Shown: positions 1 through 5,169 of the stretch, piece by piece
How positions within the stretch are numbered: the stretch's first letter is position 1
Layout: each line of letters starts with the position of its first letter
Origin: an uncultured Flavobacteriales bacterium
GTDB taxonomy: Bacteria > Bacteroidota > Bacteroidia > Flavobacteriales > Crocinitomicaceae
Assembly: GCA_946886545.1 (NCBI GenBank)
Contig: CAMPIU010000254.1
Span: 1-5,169 of the forward strand
Direction of reading: 5' to 3'
Length of the DNA stretch: 5,169 nucleotides
The notes under the pieces: generated by a model
The model's database searches: none
The model's input: the letters and a program-made list of their open reading frames with translations, nothing else
Told to the model about the DNA's origin: nothing
Position numbers and translations under genes: made by a program

Positions 1-29
1 CACTTATTGAATCTTAAAATCAACAAACT

Positions 30-2192
30 ATGAGAAAAATTTTACTCAGTTTATCATTACTTACACTTACTCTTCAAGCATCTGCCCAGACTCAAATCGG
101 CAATAGTGGTTTTGAAACATGGGAGACATCTACTTCTGAAAATGAGGAACCTGTCAACTGGAATAGCTTTAAATCCGGAACCGGCGGTGTTGCATGGTTA
201 TTTGGTGGCTCAACAATGGGTAGATTAACCCAAAGCAGACCAGGTTCAACTGGAATTTATTCTGTAAGAATTTGGGCTAAAAACCCAATTGGTTCAGTTA
301 TTGCGCAGGGAAATATGACTTGTGGTGTTATCAATATGGGTAGTTCGACACCTTCCGATGCATCCAACTATAATTATACTGATAACACATCTACTGCAAA
401 ATCCGAAGCTTTTGCTGACACTCCCGATTCAGTTGTTGTTTGGTTAAGATATAAACCAACAAATACTGGTCAAAGTGATTCAGCACGTGTTAGTTTTGTC
501 ATTCACAAAAATGTAAACAATTTTAAAGATCCGAATGATGTGAACGGTACAAATGTAGTAGCAAAGGCTGCAACAAACGTTGGCTATACCGGAGGCGGAT
601 GGAGACGTGTATCCATTCCGTTTAATTATGTAGCAACACCTTCATTGGGTGCATATGTACTTGCGACATTTGCAACACACAAAACTCCGGGGGGAGGTTC
701 TGATAAAGATTCTCTTATCATAGACGACATCGAGATGATTTATGTTCCAAAAGCAAATTTCACTTCAACAGCGACAACAATTTGTACCGGAGGGAATGTA
801 ACTTTCACCAATACATCTACTAATTATCCAAGCTCTTATTCCTGGAATTTTGGAGACGGAACACCAAACGGAACAACAGCAAATCCGGTTCATCAATATA
901 CAACGGCTGGAACTTACACTGCAACTTTAACTGTAACAAACCAATGGGGGTCAACTACATCTGTTCCAGTTACTATAAACGTAAGTGACCCGGATGATGC
1001 AACATTCAGCTATAGTCAGGCGAGCTATTGTTCCAATGCAGGAAATCAAACGCCAACAGTTGTTGATGCGGGTACATTTACAGCAACACCAGCAGGTTTG
1101 TCTATCAATGCAACAACCGGAGTTATTGACTTGGCAGCCAGTACAGCCGGAACATACACTGTAACAAATACAACTTCAGGCGCTTGCCCGGATACTGAAA
1201 CAACGTCCATTACAGTCAACGCTGCATCTGACGCATCATTTAACTATCCATCAAACACCATTTGTTTATCAGGATCAAATCAAACTCCTGCAACCGTTGA
1301 GGCAGGAACATTCTCTTCCACTCCTGCAGGCTTGGTATTTGTAAGTACTACAACCGGTGAGATCAACGTTTCAGCCAGTGCAGCAGGGACTTATACGATC
1401 AGCTATAATGTTGGAGGCACTTGCCCGGATATGACTCAAACAAATGTTACGTTAACAACGAATCCGGATGCAACATTTACATACGCTCAAGGCACATATT
1501 GTGCTGATGCAACAGATCCGGCTCCTGTATTCGGTGCTGGTGCTAACGGAGGTGTTTTTTCTTCAACTGCTGGATTGACTATCAACTCAAACACCGGAGA
1601 AATTGACTTGTCTGCAAGTACAGCGGGAACTTATACCGTTACGAATACAATTGCTGCTTCGGGTTCATGTCCTGCATCATCCGAAACATTTACAGTAGTA
1701 GTCAATGCATTACCAAACGTAGCATTAGGAACCTTCCAGGATGTTTGTGTTTACAACCCTGCATTCGCTTTATCCGGTGGGACACCTGCAGGAGGAACTT
1801 ATAGCGGAACAGGAGTTAGCGGAGGAAATTTTGATCCTGCAACAGCAGGTCTTGGATCCGAAACAATTACCTACTCTTATACAGATGCAACAACTACTTG
1901 TTCAAACACTGCTACAAACACTATTTTGGTTGAAGCTTGTTTAGGATTGGAGAATAATGAAATTGCAACGGTATCGGTTTACCCCAATCCAACTGATGGT
2001 AAATTAACTTTGTCTAATGTCATCGGAGATACCGGATTTAAAGTTATTTCTGCTTCCGGACAAGTTGTTTTGAGCGGACTTGTTTCAAACACATCGAATT
2101 CAATTGATTTGTCTTCTTTCGAAAACGGGATCTATGTTCTTCAATTGACTCAGGAACAGAGTGTTCAAACTATTCGTGTCGTTAAGAAATAA
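30..2192 (+). CDS. Secreted PKD/Ig-like repeat protein with T9SS type A sorting domain
   Basis: Complete 720-residue protein, probably cell-surface or secreted. Residues 1-19 form a signal peptide (Arg2-Lys3, a Leu/Ser/Thr-rich core, then A17-S18-A19 before Q20), which supports the ATG at 30. The 29 bases upstream are A-rich with no Shine-Dalgarno, as is usual in Bacteroidota; any promoter lies outside the window. Residues ~22-238 are a beta-rich, possibly jelly-roll domain opening with GFETW and PVNW and closing with LIIDDIEM; I cannot name the family firmly. Residues ~242-318 are a PKD domain (WNFGDG at 272-277, then AGTYTATLTV). Residues 323-560 hold three tandem Ig-like repeats, and ~561-637 a fourth module with a GGTPAGGTYSGTGVSG motif. 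Residues ~646-720 are the T9SS tail (YPNPTDGKLTL at 651-661, GIYVLQL, final RVVKK). By family knowledge the tail directs export through the type IX system, with removal and often surface anchoring. No catalytic motif is visible; an adhesin or matrix role is inference. The ligand is unknown. Confidence 0.9.
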   Translation: MRKILLSLSLLTLTLQASAQTQIGNSGFETWETSTSENEEPVNWNSFKSGTGGVAWLFGGSTMGRLTQSRPGSTGIYSVRIWAKNPIGSVIAQGNMTCGVINMGSSTPSDASNYNYTDNTSTAKSEAFADTPDSVVVWLRYKPTNTGQSDSARVSFVIHKNVNNFKDPNDVNGTNVVAKAATNVGYTGGGWRRVSIPFNYVATPSLGAYVLATFATHKTPGGGSDKDSLIIDDIEMIYVPKANFTSTATTICTGGNVTFTNTSTNYPSSYSWNFGDGTPNGTTANPVHQYTTAGTYTATLTVTNQWGSTTSVPVTINVSDPDDATFSYSQASYCSNAGNQTPTVVDAGTFTATPAGLSINATTGVIDLAASTAGTYTVTNTTSGACPDTETTSITVNAASDASFNYPSNTICLSGSNQTPATVEAGTFSSTPAGLVFVSTTTGEINVSASAAGTYTISYNVGGTCPDMTQTNVTLTTNPDATFTYAQGTYCADATDPAPVFGAGANGGVFSSTAGLTINSNTGEIDLSASTAGTYTVTNTIAASGSCPASSETFTVVVNALPNVALGTFQDVCVYNPAFALSGGTPAGGTYSGTGVSGGNFDPATAGLGSETITYSYTDATTTCSNTATNTILVEACLGLENNEIATVSVYPNPTDGKLTLSNVIGDTGFKVISASGQVVLSGLVSNTSNSIDLSSFENGIYVLQLTQEQSVQTIRVVKK
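996..1709 (+). repeat. Three tandem ~79-residue Ig-like protein repeats with a conserved cysteine pair
   Basis: Residues 323-398, 401-478 and 480-560 of the secreted protein align with one another. Each starts D-A-(T/S)-F-x-Y, has a Cys about 11 residues in, then G-x-F-(T/S)-(S/A)-T, AGL, (T)TG-(V/E)-I-(D/N), (A/S)AS-x-AGTYT and a second Cys followed by Pro. The cysteines are C334/C386, C412/C465 and C491/C547, giving spacings of 52, 53 and 56 residues. This fits one disulfide per repeat after export, which is inference. The copies differ clearly at the DNA level, so this is an old domain duplication rather than a recent expansion. Modules of this kind are common in long Flavobacteriia surface proteins. 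Confidence 0.85.
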
Positions 2193-2200
2193 ATATTTCA

Positions 2201-2208
2201 TACTTTTG
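2201..2208 (+). promoter_or_regulatory. Bacteroidota -7 promoter element (TAnnTTTG) for the TonB-dependent receptor gene
   Basis: The sequence TACTTTTG matches the Bacteroidota housekeeping-sigma -7 consensus TAnnTTTG exactly, nine bases after the stop codon of the upstream gene. No good -33 TTG box is seen at the expected distance; the nearest candidates (TTCG at 2172, GTTAAG at 2181) are weak. If the motif centre is -7, transcription would start near 2211-2212, giving a leader of about 54 bases that begins almost directly with the hairpin at 2215-2244. Confidence 0.55.
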
Positions 2209-2214
2209 TCGTGC

Positions 2215-2252
2215 AGCCACCATTCTTTATCCAGGATGGTGGCTCACTTTTT
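2215..2252 (+). terminator. Hairpin plus T-run: probable intrinsic terminator of the secreted-protein gene
   Basis: AGCCACCAT (2215-2223) is perfectly complementary to ATGGTGGCT (2236-2244). Two more pairs (a T-G wobble and a C-G) extend the stem to 11 base pairs around an 8-base loop at 2226-2233. Three bases later comes a run of five T (2248-2252). This is the form of a rho-independent terminator for the gene ending at 2192. It lies downstream of the -7 element at 2201-2208, so it would also sit in the 5' leader of the receptor transcript and could act there as an attenuator or a 5' stabilising stem. It further argues against any receptor start upstream of 2266. Confidence 0.65.
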
Positions 2253-2265
2253 AATACTGCCATTT

Positions 2266-4677
2266 ATGAAGTACTTGCTTTCCATCTTAATACTTTCAAC
2301 TTCCTCTTTTATTTTTGCTCAAACGGGCAGAATTACCGGTAAGGTGCGTGACCTTCAGGGTGAGGCTGTGGTTGGTGCATCTGTCTTCGTAAAAACCAAT
2401 CAACTTTACGGAGCAAATTCAGATGAAAACGGTCAGTTTGTTTTGGAACTTCCGGTAGGAGTTTACAATCTAATCTGCCGGATGGAAGGTATGAATACTG
2501 ATACCATTCAAATCAATGTAACTGAAAACGGTATCATCGAACTGGACATCCCGATGGAAGAAATTTCAACCGTATTGGATGTAGTAGAAATCAAGGTTGG
2601 AAAGTTTGACAAACCCCTGGAAGATCAAACGGTTTCTATGGAAATTTTAAAACCCCGTTTGATTGAAAACAAGAACACACGTAGTATAGAAACGGCATTA
2701 GATCAAACGCCCGGATTAAATATTTTAGATGGTGAGCCTCAAATAAGGGGAGGTAGTGGATTTACTTTTGGCGTAGGGTCCAAAGTTGCTGTTTTGGTAG
2801 ATGATATGCCCATGCTTTCAGGTGATGCCGGAAGACCGGAATGGGGATTTATCCCGGTTGAAAATATCAGCCAAGTAGAAGTTATCAAGGGGGCGGCTTC
2901 TGTTCTTTCCGGCAGTTCTGCTTTATCGGGATCCATTAATATCCGGACGGCATATCCAACCTCAAAGCCATTGACGAAAGTTATTCTTTACAGTGGTTTG
3001 TACAGTACTCCCGACATGAAGGATTCAAAATGGTATGATGATGCTCCATTAATTGCAGGTGCAACCTTCCTTCATTCACGCAAATACAAACAGTGGGATT
3101 TGGTATTCGGAGGAAACTTCAATTACGATCATGGTTACATGGGACCTGCCAAAATTACTGACACCATTGTTTGGGCAGATACCATCACTAATTTCAGCAA
3201 CAAACAAATGGTAAGTAAGCGTGGACGAATTAACTTTAATTTAGCACGCAGATCTATTAAAACCAAAGGATTAGTTTACGGAATCAATGGTAATTTCATG
3301 ATTTCTCAATCAAATATGGTTTTTGCTTGGTTAGATGATACAAGTGGTTTATATCGTGCTTATCCAGGTGCGGCTTTTCTTCAAAACCAACTTATTTTTA
3401 ATATCGACCCGTATATTATTTATTCCACAAAAGCAGGATCTAAACATAGCTTACGTACTCGTTTATTCAGAACGGTAAATGATCTTTCAGCAAACCAGGA
3501 TAATCAATCTACAGTTCTATACGGTGATTATCAGTACAAGACATCCATCAAACAGATTATTCCCGTGGATTTCATTGGTGGGATTACAGCTCAGCACACC
3601 CATTCCTATTCGAACATTTACAGAGCAGCGGGTTCCCCATATAATCGGTTGATGAACATTTCCGCTTATGCGCAGGCTGAGAAAAAATTCTGGAAACGAC
3701 TCACCATTTCCCTTGGCGGTCGATTGGAGTATTTCCAATTAAATGATAGTATTACTGCTCTTAAACCGATATTCAGAGCCGGAACTAATTTTAAAATACA
3801 TAAAGCAACCTTTCTTAGAGCATCTTACGGACAAGGCTACCGTTTCCCAACAATTACCGAACGATTTATTAAAACCGGAGTTGGTAATTTCGGTGTATTC
3901 CCTAATCCGGAATTAAAATCAGAAACAAGCTGGAATGCTGAATTTGGGATCAAACAAGGATTCAAAATCGGGCCGGTAATGAGTTTCTTCGATATCGCCG
4001 GATTCTGGCAAGAATATCAAAATACTATTGAGTATATGTTCGGTATCTGGCATCCCATTACTTCAGCTGAAACAATGTCGTCCTCTGCCGGATTCAAATT
4101 TCTAAATACAGGAAGATCACGAGTTAAGGGAATTGATGCTTCTTTGGCAGGGACCGTTGCTGTTGGAAGAAAAGGTGATTTGACTTTTCTATGCGGATAC
4201 ACCTATATTGTTCCAACAACCCTAACCCCAGATTATTTATATGCGACCGATTCATTGAATCGCAAATTCACCTATAATACTACTTCATTGGATTCCTCCT
4301 CAAAAATTTTGAAATACCGGTTTTTACATAATGTGAAAATTGATATGGAATATACTTTCGCGAAGAAAGTATCCGTTGGAATAAGTGCCAAATATTTCTC
4401 TAAGATCGTGAACATGGACGCGATCATTAAGGATTTTGAAAAACTGACTCAAGACATTGAATACCTTCAGGATATTTATTATATGGATTATTTCGAACGA
4501 AATCGTCACGGCAACTGGATTTTCGATGCACGCATTTCCTATTTGCTGAAAGATAAACACCGTTTCGCGATCATAGGAAGCAATATCTTAAACAAGACCT
4601 ATTCTTTGAGACCGTTGAAGATTGAACCTCCAAGAACTGTTATGCTTCAATACACATTGAAATTAGGAGGTGATTAA
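2266..4677 (+). CDS. TonB-dependent outer-membrane receptor with N-terminal carboxypeptidase-regulatory-like domain
   Basis: Complete 803-residue outer-membrane transporter driven by TonB-ExbBD; substrate unknown. The ATG at 2266 is chosen because it begins a clear signal peptide (MKYLLSILIL, cleavage near A18/Q19). A GTG at 2161 would add 35 residues, overlap the upstream gene and span the hairpin. Residues ~21-97 are a CarboxypepD_reg-like Ig fold (GRITGKVRD, GA-V, DENGQF). Residues ~102-111 (VLDVVEIKV) may be the TonB box. Residues ~115-228 are the plug: SIETALDQTPGLNI, IRGG at 160-163, VLVDDMPM, VEVIKGAASVLSGSSALSGSINIRT. Residues 229-803 are the beta-barrel, with GYRFPTITE (524-532), FPNPELKSETSWNAEFGI and NILNKTY (773-779). 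Size and motifs fit FepA/CirA-like siderophore, heme or metal receptors better than SusC, and no SusD is seen. Oddly, the chain ends YTLKLGGD, without the usual terminal aromatic residue. It follows the secreted-protein gene by 73 bases and precedes an SCO1-like gene by 44. Confidence 0.92.
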   Translation: MKYLLSILILSTSSFIFAQTGRITGKVRDLQGEAVVGASVFVKTNQLYGANSDENGQFVLELPVGVYNLICRMEGMNTDTIQINVTENGIIELDIPMEEISTVLDVVEIKVGKFDKPLEDQTVSMEILKPRLIENKNTRSIETALDQTPGLNILDGEPQIRGGSGFTFGVGSKVAVLVDDMPMLSGDAGRPEWGFIPVENISQVEVIKGAASVLSGSSALSGSINIRTAYPTSKPLTKVILYSGLYSTPDMKDSKWYDDAPLIAGATFLHSRKYKQWDLVFGGNFNYDHGYMGPAKITDTIVWADTITNFSNKQMVSKRGRINFNLARRSIKTKGLVYGINGNFMISQSNMVFAWLDDTSGLYRAYPGAAFLQNQLIFNIDPYIIYSTKAGSKHSLRTRLFRTVNDLSANQDNQSTVLYGDYQYKTSIKQIIPVDFIGGITAQHTHSYSNIYRAAGSPYNRLMNISAYAQAEKKFWKRLTISLGGRLEYFQLNDSITALKPIFRAGTNFKIHKATFLRASYGQGYRFPTITERFIKTGVGNFGVFPNPELKSETSWNAEFGIKQGFKIGPVMSFFDIAGFWQEYQNTIEYMFGIWHPITSAETMSSSAGFKFLNTGRSRVKGIDASLAGTVAVGRKGDLTFLCGYTYIVPTTLTPDYLYATDSLNRKFTYNTTSLDSSSKILKYRFLHNVKIDMEYTFAKKVSVGISAKYFSKIVNMDAIIKDFEKLTQDIEYLQDIYYMDYFERNRHGNWIFDARISYLLKDKHRFAIIGSNILNKTYSLRPLKIEPPRTVMLQYTLKLGGD
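4665..4674 (+). promoter_or_regulatory. Perfect 10-base Shine-Dalgarno-like sequence at the end of the receptor gene
   Basis: AGGAGGTGAT equals ten consecutive bases of the canonical complement of the 16S rRNA 3' end. It lies within the last codons of the receptor (coding Gly-Gly-Asp before the TAA). The GGAGG core is six bases from an ATG at 4677 that overlaps the stop codon as TAATG. In Bacteroidota most genes lack Shine-Dalgarno sequences, so the match stands out. The ATG opens only a six-codon frame, so function is uncertain and chance is possible. Confidence 0.4.
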
Positions 4678-4697
4678 TGTTCATTGAAAGACTTTAG
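4677..4697 (+). other. Possible six-codon leader ORF (MFIERL) coupled to the receptor stop
   Basis: The ATG at 4677 shares its A with the receptor's TAA stop. It is ideally spaced from the Shine-Dalgarno-like sequence and reads Met-Phe-Ile-Glu-Arg-Leu before a TAG at 4695-4697. It is in the same frame as the SCO1-like gene at 4722, but a second stop (TAA at 4710-4712) also separates them. If translated it could catch ribosomes leaving the receptor gene and influence initiation at 4722. An ORF this short can easily be accidental. Confidence 0.2.
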
Positions 4698-4701
4698 ACC
4701 G

Positions 4702-4709
4702 TATTTTTG
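4702..4709 (+). promoter_or_regulatory. Bacteroidota -7 promoter element (TAnnTTTG) for the SCO1-like gene
   Basis: TATTTTTG matches the TAnnTTTG consensus exactly, 12 bases before the ATG at 4722. A TTG at 4684-4686 is the closest -33 candidate, but its 15-base spacing is shorter than usual. If the motif centre is -7, transcription would begin near 4712-4713 in the A-run at 4711-4717. That leaves an untranslated leader of only about ten bases, nearly leaderless. No terminator hairpin is seen between the receptor stop and this element, so read-through from the receptor gene is also possible. Confidence 0.5.
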
Positions 4710-4721
4710 TAAAAAAACAGC

Positions 4722-5169
4722 ATGCGTGTTCTAATAGTTGCTTTGATTTTTATTGTCGGCGTCACCATTGCCTATTTCCTGACAAAACCAAGTGAGGACA
4801 AACCCTTAAAAATCTACAATCCTATTGATGTAGAGCCCGAAATGGTGGATCAGGATTTAATCCGCAAAGGTTTCGGACATACCATCCAGGAGTTTTCATT
4901 TACGGACCAAAGCGGTGAAGCTTACGGATCGAAGGATTTGAAAGGCAAAATCTATGTTGCCGAATATTTCTTTACTACTTGCGGAACCATTTGCCCCAAA
5001 ATGAATGCCGAAATGCAACGTGTGCAACAAGCATTCAAAGGAAATGATTCCTTCAAAATTTTGAGCTTCACAGTTGACCCGGAAACAGATTCCGTTGCGC
5101 AAATGAAACTTTACGCAGATGGTCACGGTGCAGATCCGAAACAATGGCATTTCCTTACCGGTGATAAAA
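4722..5169 (+). CDS. SCO1/SenC-family copper chaperone or thioredoxin-like protein, 3' end outside the window
   Basis: The first 149 codons of an SCO1/SenC/PrrC-family protein; the reading frame is open at the window edge. The ATG at 4722 starts an N-terminal membrane anchor (residues ~2-20, Val/Leu/Ile-rich) with no obvious cleavage site, so the thioredoxin fold should face the periplasm from the inner membrane. Family marks are F-S-F-T-D-Q-S-G at ~58-65, the redox/copper motif C87-G-T-I-C91 followed by P-K-M, T-V-D-P-E-T-D at 117-123 and W-H-F-L-T-G at 142-147. By family knowledge the two cysteines and a distal histidine bind copper for assembly of the CuA centre of cytochrome c oxidase. 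Some relatives act as thiol oxidoreductases instead. The distal histidine would lie past the window edge, so copper binding cannot be judged fully. Family members are often around 190-230 residues, so roughly a quarter or more is missing here. Confidence 0.88.
   Translation, partial: MRVLIVALIFIVGVTIAYFLTKPSEDKPLKIYNPIDVEPEMVDQDLIRKGFGHTIQEFSFTDQSGEAYGSKDLKGKIYVAEYFFTTCGTICPKMNAEMQRVQQAFKGNDSFKILSFTVDPETDSVAQMKLYADGHGADPKQWHFLTGDK

Noticed and set aside
996..1709. CRISPR-like or recent DNA tandem repeat
   Set aside because: The periodicity is at the protein level (78-79 codons), with substantial DNA divergence between copies and no short conserved repeat separated by spacers.
1741..1944. Open frame of 67 codons on the + strand inside the secreted-protein gene
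   Set aside because: It lies wholly within a well-supported gene in another frame, is low in complexity (Leu/Gln-rich) and shows no domain or start signal.
2161..2265. GTG start at 2161 giving a 35-residue longer receptor
   Set aside because: The extension overlaps the end of the secreted-protein gene, runs through the promoter motif and hairpin, and would bury the clear signal peptide that starts at 2266.
2476..2493. Cys71, Met73 and Met76 of the receptor as a copper-binding site like that of OprC
   Set aside because: They lie in the periplasmic regulatory-like domain, not the extracellular or barrel side, and the spacing is not a recognised copper motif.
2739..2936. Minus-strand open frame opposite the receptor plug domain
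   Set aside because: It is antisense to highly conserved plug motifs, and its composition is a mirror of that coding sequence; no independent support.
4352..4372. Perfect 8-bp inverted repeat (ATACTTTC/GAAAGTAT) with a 5-base loop inside the receptor gene
   Set aside because: It lies in coding sequence for a barrel strand, has no T-run, and an 8-bp arm is not surprising by chance in 5 kb.
4896..5150. Minus-strand open frame of 84 codons opposite the SCO1-like gene
   Set aside because: It is opposite the CxxxC and DPETD motifs of a recognised family and has no recognisable features of its own.

Overview
The window looks like chromosomal sequence from a member of the Bacteroidota, most likely the Flavobacteriia (a Fluviicola/Crocinitomicaceae-like organism would fit, but this is inference). 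Three signs support this. The first protein ends in a type IX secretion (T9SS) sorting domain. The second is a TonB-dependent receptor with the N-terminal carboxypeptidase-regulatory-like domain typical of the phylum. Both downstream genes are preceded by exact matches to the Bacteroidota -7 promoter motif TAnnTTTG. Base composition is moderately AT-rich and looks even across the window. I see no mobile elements, tRNA, rRNA or CRISPR.

Layout, all on the + strand. (1) 30-2192: a complete 720-residue secreted protein with signal peptide, N-terminal beta-rich domain, PKD domain, three tandem ~79-residue Ig-like repeats with paired cysteines, a fourth related module, and a T9SS type A tail. (2) 2193-2265: a 73-base gap holding a -7 promoter element (2201-2208) and a strong hairpin with a T-run (2215-2252). 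(3) 2266-4677: a complete 803-residue TonB-dependent outer-membrane receptor. (4) 4678-4721: a 44-base gap with a second -7 element (4702-4709). It is preceded by an unusually perfect Shine-Dalgarno-like sequence (4665-4674) and a six-codon ORF (4677-4697). (5) 4722 to the window end: the first 149 codons of an SCO1/SenC-family copper chaperone or thioredoxin-like protein, cut by the window edge.

The three genes are probably separate or only loosely coupled transcription units, because the second and third each appear to have a promoter. The first encodes a surface or secreted adhesin-like or matrix-like protein of unknown ligand. The receptor imports an unknown substrate across the outer membrane. 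The SCO1-like protein would act in the periplasm, probably in copper delivery to cytochrome c oxidase or thiol redox. A copper link between receptor and SCO protein is possible from adjacency alone but unproven. Most of the window is ordinary for this phylum. The least ordinary features are the two short intergenic regions.
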